DNA of 64,000 bases from Nocardioides albertanoniae (GCF_006716315.1 NZ_VFOV01000001.1:540501-604500), one strand, 5' to 3'; shown: positions 1 to 8,753, counted from the stretch's first letter. A program made the numbers and translations. The notes: a model not told the origin generated them from the sequence alone.

Positions 1-852
1 GAGCAGGGCAACTCGATCACGCCCGACACCCCGGTCGAGCTCGCCGACGCGGTGGAGCGGGCAGATCTCGACCCGCGGGTCCACGTGATCGTGCTCAGCG
101 GACGGGGCAAGGGATTCTGCGGAGGCTACGACCTGGCGGCGAGCGCCGAGCGACTCCTGGACGGTGGGCCGACCGGCGCCGCCGCGCAGGCCGGCACGGT
201 GCTCGACCCGCTCGTCCAGATGACCAACCATGATCCCGGGCAGACCTGGGACCCGATGATCGACTACGCGATGATGAGCCGTTTCACCCGCGGCTTCTCG
301 AGCCTGTTGCACGCCAACAAGCCGACGGTCGCGAAGATCCATGGGTTCTGCGTGGCCGGCGGCACCGACATCGCGCTGCACTGCGACCAGATTGTCATCG
401 CCGACGACGCCAAGATCGGCTATCCGCCGACGCGGGTGTGGGGCGTGCCGAGCGCCGGCCTGTGGGCCCACCGGCTGGGTGACCAGCGCGCCAAGCGGCT
501 GCTCCTGACCGGCGACTGCCTCTCCGGCAGGGAGGCGGCGGAGTGGGGGCTCGCCGTGGAGGCGGCCGCGCCGGAGGAGCTGGACGAGCGTACGGAGGTC
601 CTCGTGCAGCGCATCGCCGCGATGCCGGTCAACCAGCTGATGATGGTCAAGCTCGCCCTCAACTCTGCGCTGCTGGCCCAGGGCGTGCAGAACAGCCAGA
701 TGATCAGCACCGTCTTCGACGGCATCTCCCGCCACACCCGCGAGGGCTACGCGTTCCAGCAGCGGGCCGCCGAGACGGGCTTCAGACAGGCGGTGCGCGA
801 GCGCGACGCGGCGCCGTACGACGACTTCGGATCCTCGACCAACAAGGGGTAA
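1..852 (+). CDS. Enoyl-CoA hydratase/isomerase (crotonase) family protein, 5' end cut by the window
   Basis: The reading frame is open from base 1, so the true start lies upstream. The 283 visible codons contain crotonase landmarks: GRGKGFCGGYDL near codons 34-45 (first oxyanion-hole loop) and HGFCVAGGTDIALHCD near codons 115-130 (second oxyanion-hole loop). The C-terminal helices (MMVKLALN, TGFRQAVRERD) are also present. The family hydrates or isomerises acyl-CoA esters. Here it is followed 5 bp later by an acyl-CoA dehydrogenase and then by another hydratase, which fits a soluble beta-oxidation-type operon. An insert between the two loops (about codons 55-85) makes it longer than a standard 260-residue crotonase. 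The substrate cannot be read from the sequence. Confidence 0.9.
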   Translation, partial: EQGNSITPDTPVELADAVERADLDPRVHVIVLSGRGKGFCGGYDLAASAERLLDGGPTGAAAQAGTVLDPLVQMTNHDPGQTWDPMIDYAMMSRFTRGFSSLLHANKPTVAKIHGFCVAGGTDIALHCDQIVIADDAKIGYPPTRVWGVPSAGLWAHRLGDQRAKRLLLTGDCLSGREAAEWGLAVEAAAPEELDERTEVLVQRIAAMPVNQLMMVKLALNSALLAQGVQNSQMISTVFDGISRHTREGYAFQQRAAETGFRQAVRERDAAPYDDFGSSTNKG

Positions 853-857
853 GCACC

Positions 858-2501
858 ATGACCAGCACGCACGAGATCCACTCCACCCACGAGGTCAGCA
901 ACCAGGTCCCGCCGTTGGTGGGTCACAACACCGCCGGCGACCCTGCCCTGCGCGAGGGGATCGAGCGGGAGGGCGCCGCGTGGGCCCTCCCGGAGGTCGA
1001 CGAGCTGGGCCGTCTCGCTGGCAGCGCCGAGGCGCAGGAGTGGGGCCGGCTCGCCGAGCGGGTGCCGCCGCGCCTGCACACCCACGACCGCTACGGGCAC
1101 CGGGTCGACGAGGTCGAGTACGTCCCGGCGTACCACCAGCTGATGGGCGTCGCGGTCGAGCACGGTCTGCACGCCGCTCCCTGGGCCGACGACCGCCCCG
1201 GCGCTCACGTCGCCCGCGCCGGGAAGTTCTTCGCCTGGCAGGTCGACGCCGGCCACGGCTGCCCGATCTCGATGACGTACGCCGTCGTCCCCGCGCTCCG
1301 CGCGAACCCCGAGCTCGCGGCGCGCTTCGAGCCGCTGCTGACCAACCGGGAGTACGACTTCGGCCTGCGCGACCCCGAGACCAAGCGCGGCCTGATCGCC
1401 GGGATGTCGATGACGGAGAAGCAGGGCGGCTCCGACGTACGTGCCAACACGACCACGGCGACCGCGCAGCCCGACGGCACCTACGTCCTGCGCGGCCACA
1501 AGTGGTTCACCAGCGCCCCGATGAGCGACCTCTTCCTCACCCTCGCCCAGACCGAGGCCGGTGTCTCCTGCTTCCTGGTGCCGCGCGTCCTGCCCGGCGG
1601 CGAGCGCAACGCGATGCGCTTCATGCGGCTCAAGGACAAGCTCGGCAACAAGTCCAACGCCTCTTCGGAGATCGAGTACGACGCCGCCGTCGGCTGGCTC
1701 GTCGGCGAGGAGGGCCGCGGGGTGCGCACGATCGTCGAGATGGTCAACATGACCCGCCTCGACTGCGTGATCGGCTCCTCGGCCGGCATGCGCACCGCGC
1801 TGACCATGGCCGCGCACCACGCCAGCCACCGCTCGGCGTTCGGCAAGCTGCTGATCGACCAGCCGGCGATGCGCAACGTGCTGGCCGACCTGCAGGTCGA
1901 GTCGGAGGCGGCGACGACCGCGATGCTGCGGCTCGCGGGCGCCAACGACCGGGCCATTCGTGGCGACGAGGGCGAGGCGGCGCTGCGCCGGATAGCCCTC
2001 GCGGTCACGAAGTACTACGTCTGCAAGCGGGCGCCGTTCATGGTCAACGAGGCCTTGGAGTGCCTCGGCGGCAACGGCTACATCGAGGATTTCGACATCG
2101 CGCGCATCTACCGCGAGATGCCGCTCCTCTCGATCTGGGAAGGATCGGGCAATGTCGCCGCCCTCGACGCCCTGCGCGCGCTGGCCAAGGAGCCGCACAC
2201 GTTGGACGCGTTCCTGGCGGAGGCCGAGCTCGCCACCGGCGCCGACGCCCGCTACGACGCCGCGCTCGACCGGCTGAAGAAGGAGTTCACCTCCTTCGAC
2301 GACATCGAGCTCCGGGCCCGGCGGATCGTGGAGCAGCTGGCTCTCGTCTTCCAGGGCTCGCAGCTGCTCCGGCACGCGCCGTCCGCCGTCGCCGACGCCT
2401 TCTGCTCCTCGCGCCTCGGTCGTGACTGGGGCGGCGCGTTCGGCACGCTCTCGCCACGTGGCGACCTCGACGCGATCCTCGAGCGGGCGCTCCCGGCATG
2501 A
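858..2501 (+). CDS. Acyl-CoA dehydrogenase, AidB-like subfamily
   Basis: This 547-residue FAD-dependent acyl-CoA dehydrogenase is longer than the usual 380 residues because of an N-terminal extension (VEYVPAYHQLMGVAVEHGLHAAPW) typical of the AidB branch. Visible motifs are MSMTEKQGGSDVRANTT (flavin and substrate contact), LRGHKWFTSAPMSDLFL, and the C-terminal LECLGGNGYIEDFDIARIYREMPLLSIWEGSGN. The ATG at 858 is chosen because the conserved N-terminus starts there; an earlier in-frame start would lie inside the preceding gene. It begins 5 bp after the upstream crotonase and overlaps the next one by 4 bp (ATGA), so the three are probably one transcript. AidB proteins also bind DNA, but the operon context favours alpha,beta-dehydrogenation of a CoA ester. 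Confidence 0.9.
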   Translation: MTSTHEIHSTHEVSNQVPPLVGHNTAGDPALREGIEREGAAWALPEVDELGRLAGSAEAQEWGRLAERVPPRLHTHDRYGHRVDEVEYVPAYHQLMGVAVEHGLHAAPWADDRPGAHVARAGKFFAWQVDAGHGCPISMTYAVVPALRANPELAARFEPLLTNREYDFGLRDPETKRGLIAGMSMTEKQGGSDVRANTTTATAQPDGTYVLRGHKWFTSAPMSDLFLTLAQTEAGVSCFLVPRVLPGGERNAMRFMRLKDKLGNKSNASSEIEYDAAVGWLVGEEGRGVRTIVEMVNMTRLDCVIGSSAGMRTALTMAAHHASHRSAFGKLLIDQPAMRNVLADLQVESEAATTAMLRLAGANDRAIRGDEGEAALRRIALAVTKYYVCKRAPFMVNEALECLGGNGYIEDFDIARIYREMPLLSIWEGSGNVAALDALRALAKEPHTLDAFLAEAELATGADARYDAALDRLKKEFTSFDDIELRARRIVEQLALVFQGSQLLRHAPSAVADAFCSSRLGRDWGGAFGTLSPRGDLDAILERALPA

Positions 2502-3283
2502 CGGTCACGGTCATCAAGGACGGCCCGGTCACCACGATCGGCATCAACCGTCCCGACGTACGCAACGCCGTCGATCGGGTGACGGCGGAGGCCCTGGTGG
2601 CCGCGTTCGCGGAGTTCGACGCCGATCCCGACGCCGCCGTGGCGGTGCTGCACGGCGAAGGCGGCACCTTCTGCGCCGGGGCCGACCTGAAGGCGGTCGC
2701 GGGCGGAGACCCCAACCGGTTCGAGCCCGACGGCGACGGTCCGATGGGCCCGACGCGGATGCGGCTCGGCAAGCCCGTGATCGCCGCGGTCGCCGGTCAT
2801 GCCGTCGCCGGCGGACTGGAGCTGGCGATCTGGGCCGACCTGCGGGTCATGGAGGATGACGCGGTCTTCGGCGTGTTCTGCCGGCGCTGGGGCGTACCCC
2901 TGATCGATGGCGGCACCGTCCGGCTGCCACGCCTGATCGGCACGAGCAACGCCATGGACCTGATCCTCACCGGGCGTGCGGTCGGCGCCGAGGAGGCGCA
3001 GCGGATGGGGCTCGCCAACCGCGTCGTCCAGACCGGTCAGGCGCTCGCGGCGGCGCAGGAGCTGGCCCGCCAGCTGGCGGGCTTCCCGCAGACCTGCATG
3101 CGCCACGACCGGCTCTCCCTGCTGGAGCAGGAGGGCCTCGGCGAACCCGACGCTCTGGCGGTGGAATACCGCCACGGCGTCGTCTCCGTCACCGCCGACA
3201 CCGTCGCGGGTGCGACCCGGTTCGCCGACGGCGCGGGACGTCACGGCTCCTTCGGGGCAGAGCTCGGGGCAGAGTTCGGGTAG
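2498..3283 (+). CDS. Enoyl-CoA hydratase/isomerase family protein
   Basis: A 261-residue crotonase of standard length. It has NRPDVRNAVD near residue 17, the oxyanion-hole loop GTFCAGADLKAV near residues 51-62, and AGHAVAGGLELAIWADLRV near residues 93-111. The conserved FCRRWGVPLIDGGTVRLPRLIG segment follows. The start ATG overlaps the acyl-CoA dehydrogenase stop (ATGA), implying translational coupling. Usual catalytic Glu positions are hard to assign without alignment, so hydratase versus isomerase is open. It is the last gene of this operon and meets the convergent PaaX gene with one base between stop codons. A near-duplicated GGGGCAGAGCTCGG / GGGGCAGAGTTCGG stretch encodes the C-terminal GAELGAEFG. 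Confidence 0.9.
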   Translation: MTVTVIKDGPVTTIGINRPDVRNAVDRVTAEALVAAFAEFDADPDAAVAVLHGEGGTFCAGADLKAVAGGDPNRFEPDGDGPMGPTRMRLGKPVIAAVAGHAVAGGLELAIWADLRVMEDDAVFGVFCRRWGVPLIDGGTVRLPRLIGTSNAMDLILTGRAVGAEEAQRMGLANRVVQTGQALAAAQELARQLAGFPQTCMRHDRLSLLEQEGLGEPDALAVEYRHGVVSVTADTVAGATRFADGAGRHGSFGAELGAEFG

Positions 3284-3284
3284 A

Positions 3285-4019
3285 CTAGGCCGACTCTGTG
3301 CTGAGCTCGCGACGCAGGTCGATGAGCCATCTGCGGTAGCGCAGGTGGGACGCCCGCAGCTCGTCGCCGGGCCAGTCGGCTGGCAGCAGGTCGGCCGGCA
3401 GGACCGGGTCGGCCAGCAGGTGACGCACCGAGCTGGCGCACGCCGTGAATCGCTGCACGTGGTCGTCCGTGTCGGCGGCCGCGAGGAGCTGGCGGGCCCG
3501 CTGCGCCCAGCCCGTGAGATCCCACAGTCGCGCAGCCAGCTGACCCGGGTCGCCCGCGGGGGTGGAGACGAAGTGCTCACCCGTCCCCGCGACCGCGTCG
3601 GGCCAGGTCAGGTCCAGATTGGCCGGACGGGTCCAGACGCCCTCGCGGACCTCGGCCAGGCGCAGCTCGGTCAGGCTGGTGCGCAGCTCGGCGCGCTCGT
3701 GCGCATGCCGTCCGCTCTGGGTGATGACGAACATGTCCCAGCGGCCGCCGGTCTCATGGGTGCGCGGGCGGACGGCCTCCTCCTGGCGGGCCTGACGCCG
3801 CCGGAGGCGTGCCGAGAGGGCGTACCCGTTCGCTTCGCGCACCAGATCGCCGGACGACGCCATCCGCGAGAGAGCCGCGCGGACGGTCGTCTCGGCGATG
3901 CCCAGCAGCGAACCGGCCGCGACCATCTCACGGGCCGTCAGGCTCGACTCGTCCGCGCCGAGCAGCACGCTGAGCAACGCCGAGCGCGCCGAGATGGGCT
4001 TCAGGACCGGGGTGCTCAT
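3285..4019 (-). CDS. PaaX-family transcriptional regulator
   Basis: The 244 residues match the PaaX layout. An N-terminal winged helix (SARSALLSVLLGADESSLTAREMVAAGSLLGIAETTVRAALSRMASSGDLVREANGYALS, about residues 9-70) is followed by a central domain (WDMFVITQ...RAELRTSLTELRLAEVREGVWTRPANLD) and a C-terminal all-helical part (HLRYRRWLIDLRREL). In the known family PaaX represses phenylacetate catabolic genes and releases DNA when phenylacetyl-CoA binds. Here it is transcribed divergently from the SDR gene at 4139 and converges on the crotonase operon, so both are candidate targets. No phenylacetate epoxidase genes are in the window, so the ligand is unknown. Confidence 0.88.
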   Translation of the reverse strand: MSTPVLKPISARSALLSVLLGADESSLTAREMVAAGSLLGIAETTVRAALSRMASSGDLVREANGYALSARLRRRQARQEEAVRPRTHETGGRWDMFVITQSGRHAHERAELRTSLTELRLAEVREGVWTRPANLDLTWPDAVAGTGEHFVSTPAGDPGQLAARLWDLTGWAQRARQLLAAADTDDHVQRFTACASSVRHLLADPVLPADLLPADWPGDELRASHLRYRRWLIDLRRELSTESA

Positions 4020-4058
4020 GGCGGCAGCGTAGTGGCGATCGGCTGCATGCTAGGCATT

Positions 4059-4077
4059 ACAGTATTGATTCGACTGT
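4059..4077. promoter_or_regulatory. Candidate PaaX operator in the divergent PaaX/SDR promoter region
   Basis: In the 119-bp gap between the PaaX start (4019) and the SDR start (4139) an AT-rich island holds the inverted repeat ACAGT-N9-ACTGT. The spacer contains TGATTCG (4066-4072), which also occurs in the PaaX operator consensus I recall from enteric bacteria. That match is only partial, so assignment to PaaX is an inference from position. Confidence 0.4.
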
Positions 4078-4138
4078 CATTGACATGCAATGCTCGCGGT
4101 CCGCCTCGACCGACCCTCGCAGCTCAGGAGTGACCAGC

Positions 4139-4969
4139 ATGACCCAGAAACGACTCGACGGCCGCACCCTCCTCATGTCCGGCGGTAGCCGGGGCATCGG
4201 CCTCGCCGTCGGCATCGCCGCGGCGCGTGAGGGAGCCAACGTCGTGCTCCTCGCCAAGACCGACGTGCCGGACCCCAGGCTGCCCGGCACCGTGCACACT
4301 GCGGCGGCCGAGATCGAGGACGCCGGCGGGCAGGCGCTCGCCGTGGTCGGCGACGTACGTGACGAGGCCTCTGTCGAGGGCGCCGTGGCGCAGGCGGTCG
4401 AGCGGTTCGGTGGCATCGACATCGTCGTCAACAACGCCTCGGCGATCGCTCTCGACCCGACGGAGAGCCTGCCGATGAAGCGCTTCGACCTGATGCAGCA
4501 GATCCAGCTGCGCGGCACCTACCTGCTGACCAGCAAGGCGCTGCCCCATCTCGTCCGCAGCGACAACCCGCACATCCTCTCGCTCTCGCCGCCGCTGAAC
4601 ATGTCTCAGGAGTGGCTCGGCAAGCACCCCGCCTACACGCTCGCGAAGTACGGCATGAGCCTGCTCACCCTCAGCCTCGGTGCGGAGCACGCCGAGCAGG
4701 GTGTCGCGGCCAACTGCCTGTGGCCCGAGACCCTCATCGCCACCGCGGCCGTGCAGAACCTCCTCGGCGGCGACCAGGCGATCGAGAAGTCACGTACGCC
4801 CGAGATCGTCGCGGACGCGGCCGTCGAGATCCTCGCTCGACCTGCGCGAGAGTGCACCGGAAACACCTTCATCGACGTCGACGTCCTGCGTGAGGCCGGC
4901 GTCACCGACCTGTCCTCCTACGGCGGACACGGCGACCTCGAGTACGACATCTTCGTCGACCGCCCCTGA
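4139..4969 (+). CDS. SDR family NAD(P)-dependent oxidoreductase (HSDL2-like)
   Basis: A 276-residue short-chain dehydrogenase. It has the Rossmann motif SGGSRGIGLAVG near residues 13-24, NNAS near residues 100-103, and the catalytic pair YTLAKYGMS (Tyr and Lys four residues apart) near residues 165-173. The insert after the first strand (LLAKTDVPDPRLPGTVHTAAAEIEDAGG) and the C-terminal CTGNTFIDVDVLREAGVTDLSSYG resemble hydroxysteroid dehydrogenase-like protein 2, which is linked to lipid metabolism. The ATG at 4139 is chosen because CAGGAG lies 8 bp upstream. It is divergent from the PaaX gene and may be its target. The substrate is unknown. Confidence 0.88.
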   Translation: MTQKRLDGRTLLMSGGSRGIGLAVGIAAAREGANVVLLAKTDVPDPRLPGTVHTAAAEIEDAGGQALAVVGDVRDEASVEGAVAQAVERFGGIDIVVNNASAIALDPTESLPMKRFDLMQQIQLRGTYLLTSKALPHLVRSDNPHILSLSPPLNMSQEWLGKHPAYTLAKYGMSLLTLSLGAEHAEQGVAANCLWPETLIATAAVQNLLGGDQAIEKSRTPEIVADAAVEILARPARECTGNTFIDVDVLREAGVTDLSSYGGHGDLEYDIFVDRP

Positions 4970-5064
4970 GGCGACGAAGGCAGCCGGCGGCGTCACCGTG
5001 GGGTGCGGCGTACGGCCACGTCGTCGGCCACCGCGACGGCGAGCATGCGGGCCTCGGACGGGTC

Positions 5065-5721
5065 TCAGCCGACCGTGCGACCCGCCTCGAGCCGGATCAC
5101 GTGGTCGGCGGCCGCGATGCTCTCCTCGTCGTGGGTGACGCACACGATGGTGGCGCCGCGGGCGGCCTCCTCGGCGAGGATCTCCCGCGTGCGCTGTCGG
5201 CTGGCGGCGTCGAGCCCGGCGGCCGGCTCGTCCAGCAGCAGGATCTCGGTGCGCTGGACGACGCCCTGGGCCAGGAGGGCGCGCTGGCGCTGTCCGCCGG
5301 AGAGCTCGCTGAACGTACGCCGCTCCAGGCCGTTCAGGCCGACGCGGTCGATCGCCTCGGCGATCGCGCCCTGCCGGTCCGCCCGCCGATCGCTCCGCCG
5401 GGCTCCGCGGGCCCAGGTGCCGATCGCGACGACGTCGTGGACGGTCACCGGGAGCGCGTCCGGGACGGAGGGGCGCTGCACCACCAGGGCGATCCGTCCG
5501 TGGCGTTCGACCGCGCCGCGCCGCGGGGTCCGTACGCCCGCGAGCAGCTCGACGAGCGTCGACTTCCCTGACCCGTTCGGCCCGGTCACCGCGGTGACCG
5601 CGCCGGCCCGGAAGGCAGCGCTGACGTCGTGGAGCACGTCCTCGTCGGCGTAGCCGAAGCAGAGTCCGCGAGCGGACAGGGGCGAGGAGTCGGTCGAGGC
5701 GAGTGGGGGCACGTGCAGCAC
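5065..5721 (-). CDS. aztA: Zinc ABC transporter ATP-binding protein AztA
   Basis: This cytoplasmic ATPase energises zinc import. Walker A is GPNGSGKST near residues 47-55, the signature is LSGGQRQRALLAQG, and Walker B is ILLLDEPAAGLD, followed by the H-loop TIVCVTHDEES. At about 218 residues it is the usual compact size for metal-type ABC ATPases. It is divergent from aztB across a Zur-type box. The GTG at 5721 gives the longest frame. A TATAGT -10 box (5725-5720, reverse strand) lies directly at it and points to leaderless initiation at the in-frame GTG at 5712 instead. Membership of the Azt system is inferred from the adjacent aztB, aztC and two aztD genes. Confidence 0.9.
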   Translation of the reverse strand: MLHVPPLASTDSSPLSARGLCFGYADEDVLHDVSAAFRAGAVTAVTGPNGSGKSTLVELLAGVRTPRRGAVERHGRIALVVQRPSVPDALPVTVHDVVAIGTWARGARRSDRRADRQGAIAEAIDRVGLNGLERRTFSELSGGQRQRALLAQGVVQRTEILLLDEPAAGLDAASRQRTREILAEEAARGATIVCVTHDEESIAAADHVIRLEAGRTVG

Positions 5722-5730
5722 TATAGCAAC

Positions 5731-5748
5731 TGGTAATCATTCTCATTA
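5731..5748. promoter_or_regulatory. Zur-type box in the divergent aztA/aztB promoter
   Basis: Read on the minus strand the site is TAATGAGAATGATTACCA, an 18-bp imperfect palindrome close to the Zur box pattern (AATGAAAATGATTATCA-like) of actinobacteria and proteobacteria. It lies in the 46-bp gap between aztA and aztB. It overlaps the -35 to -10 space of both presumed promoters: TATAGT at 5720-5725 for aztA on the minus strand, and TAGAGT at 5754-5759 for aztB. Occupancy by zinc-loaded Zur would silence both directions. The site is seen; Zur binding is inferred from family knowledge. Confidence 0.8.
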
Positions 5749-5767
5749 GTAGCTAGAGTCCCGCCCC

Positions 5768-6655
5768 GTGTCATCGATCACCGAGCCGTTCCGGGCCGAC
5801 TTCATGCTGCAGGCGCTGGCCGGCGGCGTACTGGTGGCGGCCATCTGCGGGGTCGTCGGCACCTGGGTCGTGATCCGTGGGATGGCCTTCCTCGGCGAGG
5901 CGATCGGGCACGGGATGCTCCCCGGCGTCGCCCTCGCGACGGTGCTCGGTGCACCCGTCATGCTCGGCGGCGCGGTGAGCGCGATCGTGATGAGCGCGAC
6001 GATCGGGGCGCTCCAGCGTCGCGGCCGGCTGACTTACGACACCAGCATCGGTCTGCTGTTCGTGGCGATGCTCTCGCTCGGCGTCATCATCATCTCCCAC
6101 TCGCGCAGCTTCGCGACGGACGCGACCGCGATGCTGTTCGGTGACGTGCTCGCCCTCGGGCTCGACGACCTCACCGTCCTCGCGGTCGCCCTGGTCGTCA
6201 CCCTCGCCATCGCCGTCGGCTTCCACCGAGCGTTCGTCGCCTCCGCCTTCGACCCCCGCATCGCCCGTACGTTGGGCCTGCATCCGCAGCTGGCGCAGGT
6301 GATGCTCGTCGGTCTGGTGACCCTCGCCGTGGTCGCGTCCTACCAGGCGGTCGGCTCGCTGCTCGTGATCGCGCTGCTCCTCGCGCCGGCGGTCGCCGCC
6401 GGCCGCTGGACGACGCGGATCCCGACCACCATGGCCTGCGCCGCCGCCATCGGCGCCGTCGCGGTCGTCATCGGCCTGACCGCGTCCTGGTATGCGGGCA
6501 CGGCCGCCGGCGCGTCGATCGCCTGCGCGGCCGTGCTCACCGCGGTCGTCTCCGGGCTGCTCCGCAGCGGCCTCGGTCTGCTTCGCCGTCTGTCCCCCAC
6601 CTCCGAAAGGACCCCATGCACCGCAGCACACTCGCCGGCATCGTCACAGGGCTGA
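5768..6655 (+). CDS. aztB: Zinc ABC transporter permease AztB
   Basis: An ABC-3 family (ZnuB-like) permease of 295 residues with eight to nine hydrophobic segments. Hallmarks are the N-terminal FMLQALAGGVLVAAICGVVGTWVVIRGMAFLGEAIGH, the GDVLALGLDDL loop, and the strongly conserved LGLHPQLAQVMLVGLVTLAVVASYQAVGSLLVIALLLAPAVAA. The start is GTG. TAGAGT (5754-5759) ends 8 nt before it, so the mRNA is probably leaderless and the Zur-type box sits just upstream. The 3' end overlaps the first aztD gene by 40 bp in another frame, so the last 13 residues double as an aztD coding segment. Confidence 0.9.
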   Translation: MSSITEPFRADFMLQALAGGVLVAAICGVVGTWVVIRGMAFLGEAIGHGMLPGVALATVLGAPVMLGGAVSAIVMSATIGALQRRGRLTYDTSIGLLFVAMLSLGVIIISHSRSFATDATAMLFGDVLALGLDDLTVLAVALVVTLAIAVGFHRAFVASAFDPRIARTLGLHPQLAQVMLVGLVTLAVVASYQAVGSLLVIALLLAPAVAAGRWTTRIPTTMACAAAIGAVAVVIGLTASWYAGTAAGASIACAAVLTAVVSGLLRSGLGLLRRLSPTSERTPCTAAHSPASSQG

Positions 6656-7830
6656 CGCTGGCCGCGACCACGGGATGCGGCAGCAACGCCGCCCCTGCTG
6701 ACGACACGGGCACCGGCCCGGACCAGACCCGGGACCACGGCGCCGTCGACGGCGCCCAGGAGGTCGCCGAGCCGCAGCTGCACCTGACCACGATCGACGA
6801 GGCCGGCACCGTCGCCCAGCTCGACCTCCTCGAGGGGAGCTCGGCCGAGATCGGCCGGATCGGGGAGCCGAGCGCGGTCGACTCCGACGGCCGCTACCTG
6901 TTCGCGACCACCGCCGACGGCGTCGAGATCGTCGACAGCGGCATGTGGACCTGGGACCACGGCGACCACTTCCACTACTACCGGGGCGAGCCCAAGCGAC
7001 TCGGCACGGTCGCGGGGGAGGGCGAGGCGAAGGTCGCGACCGGGCCGCTGTCGACCGCCGGGGCGACCGGGGTGTTCTTCGCGGGCAGCGGCGACGCGGT
7101 CCTGCTCGACAACGAGGCACTCGCCGACGGGAAGCCGAAGGAGCTGTTCCGGATCGAGACCGGCTCGCGCGACGGCCTGGTCGCCCCGGTCGGCGACGGT
7201 GCCCTGGTGACGGTCGCCGGCGGTGAGGTGACCGGGCTGCGCTATCACGACGCCGACGGCGATGCGTCCGGGGAGCAGATCCCGTGCGCGGAGGCGAGCG
7301 GCACCATCACCACCAAGGTCGGCGTGGTCGTCGGCTGCGCCGACGGTGCGGTGCTCGCCACCGAGACGGACGGCCGGATCGCGTTCGAGCAGATCCCCTA
7401 CCCGAGCCAGGCGCCCCGCGCGACCCGGTTCGACGGGCGCAAGAACCGCCCGACGGTCGCGGGGCTCTCCGGGAAGAGCGGGATCTGGCTGCTCGACACC
7501 CGCGAGCGGCGCTGGACCCACCTCGACGCCGGCGCGTCGCTGCGTCAGGTCGCCGCCGTCGACGACGAGGAGGGACACGTGCTCGCCCTCGACACCACCG
7601 GCCGGGTGCGTGTCTTCGCCGCCGAAGGCGGCAAGCAGCTCGCCGTGACCGAGCCGCTCGTCGGCGACGCCGCCGCGGGGGTCGACCTGGTCGTCGACCA
7701 GGAGCGGGCCTACCTCAACGATCCGGCCGAAGGGGTCGTTCACGAGATCGACTACGCCGACGACGCACGGATCGCGCGGACGCTCGAGACGCCCACCGCC
7801 CCGGTGTTCTTCACGGAGACGGGCCGATGA
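6616..7830 (+). CDS. aztD: Zinc metallochaperone AztD, copy 1 (lipoprotein)
   Basis: In the known Azt system AztD is a beta-propeller zinc carrier that hands zinc to AztC outside the membrane. This 404-residue copy starts with a lipoprotein signal (lipobox LAATTGC, Cys21). It carries a histidine cluster DHGDHFHYY near residues 114-122, an obvious metal site. The rest consists of short repeated strand segments (VDSDGRYLFATTADGVEIVDSG, AGVDLVVDQERAYLNDPAEGVVHEIDY) as in YncE-like propellers. It overlaps aztB by 40 bp and aztC by 4 bp (ATGA). A second, clearly different aztD follows aztC, so this copy is either a duplication or a specialised partner. Confidence 0.85.
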   Translation: MHRSTLAGIVTGLTLAATTGCGSNAAPADDTGTGPDQTRDHGAVDGAQEVAEPQLHLTTIDEAGTVAQLDLLEGSSAEIGRIGEPSAVDSDGRYLFATTADGVEIVDSGMWTWDHGDHFHYYRGEPKRLGTVAGEGEAKVATGPLSTAGATGVFFAGSGDAVLLDNEALADGKPKELFRIETGSRDGLVAPVGDGALVTVAGGEVTGLRYHDADGDASGEQIPCAEASGTITTKVGVVVGCADGAVLATETDGRIAFEQIPYPSQAPRATRFDGRKNRPTVAGLSGKSGIWLLDTRERRWTHLDAGASLRQVAAVDDEEGHVLALDTTGRVRVFAAEGGKQLAVTEPLVGDAAAGVDLVVDQERAYLNDPAEGVVHEIDYADDARIARTLETPTAPVFFTETGR

Positions 7831-8753
7831 GGCGCCTGGCCGGGATCGCCGGCGCGGCAGCGCTCGCGCTGACCCTCACCGGCTGCGCCGGCGGAGCCGA
7901 CGGCGACGACCGCCCCCACATCGTGGTGACCACCAACATCCTCGGCGACGTCGTGGCGAACACGGTCGGCGACGCCGCCCAGGTCACCACCCTGATGCGA
8001 CCGAACGCCGACCCGCACTCCTTCGAGATCTCGGCCCGTGAGGCCGCGATGATGCGGGACGCCGACCTGATCGTCTCCAACGGGCTCGGGCTCGAGGAGG
8101 GGCTCCAGCGTCACCTCGACCAGGCGGAGGACGCCGGTGTCGAGACGTACGCCGCGGGGGAGCAGATCGACGCCCTCGACTACTCCGACGGCGAGGCCGC
8201 AGGCACCCCGGACCCGCACTTCTGGACCGACCCGGCGCGGATGCTCGACGTCGTCGACGGCCTCGAAAAGGCGGCCGAGGACATCGACGGCGTCGACGAG
8301 CAGGCTGTGGACGAGGCAGCGGCGGCGTACGTCACGGAGCTCGAGGAGCTCGACCAGGAGATGACCGACTCCTTCGCGGGCATCCTGGAGCAGCAGCGCA
8401 GCCTGGTCACCAACCATCACGTCTTCGGCTACCTGGCCGACCGGTTCGACTTCCAGGTCGTCGGCGCCGTGATCCCGGGTGGCACGACCCTGGCCGCGCC
8501 GAGCGCGGCGGACCTGCGTGACCTCACCGAGGCGATCGAGCGGGCCGGCGTGGCGACGATCTTCGCCGAGTCGTCCCAGCCCGACCGCCTCATCCAGGTG
8601 CTCGCCGACGAGGCCGGCGTCGACGTCGAGGTCAGCGAGCTGTTCACCGAGTCCCTGACCGAGCAGGGCCAGGGCGCCGACACCTATCTCTCCATGATGC
8701 GCGCCAACACCGAGCGCATCACCAGCGGGCTCTCACCCGGGCCCATCGATTGA
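7827..8753 (+). CDS. aztC: Zinc ABC transporter substrate-binding protein AztC
   Basis: A 308-residue cluster A-I (ZnuA/TroA) solute-binding lipoprotein with lipobox LTGC at Cys20. Expected zinc ligands are visible: His64 in NADPHSFE, His131 in DPHFWTDP, and His197/His198 in TNHHVFGY. An acidic residue in the C-terminal lobe (AESSQPDR or SELFTES) may complete the site. The backbone helix between the lobes (LEKAAEDIDGVDEQAVDEAAAAYVTELEELDQEM) is intact. The start overlaps the stop of aztD copy 1 (ATGA). It captures zinc outside the membrane and docks on AztB. The His-rich flexible loop of many ZnuA proteins is short here (residues 120-131), as in AztC proteins that rely on AztD. Confidence 0.9.
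   Translation: MRRLAGIAGAAALALTLTGCAGGADGDDRPHIVVTTNILGDVVANTVGDAAQVTTLMRPNADPHSFEISAREAAMMRDADLIVSNGLGLEEGLQRHLDQAEDAGVETYAAGEQIDALDYSDGEAAGTPDPHFWTDPARMLDVVDGLEKAAEDIDGVDEQAVDEAAAAYVTELEELDQEMTDSFAGILEQQRSLVTNHHVFGYLADRFDFQVVGAVIPGGTTLAAPSAADLRDLTEAIERAGVATIFAESSQPDRLIQVLADEAGVDVEVSELFTESLTEQGQGADTYLSMMRANTERITSGLSPGPID

Noticed and set aside
747..2375. Long open frame on the minus strand opposite the AidB-like gene
   Set aside because: It mirrors the codon periodicity of the plus-strand gene (Arg/Gly/Val-rich, no recognisable domain), a usual GC-rich shadow frame.
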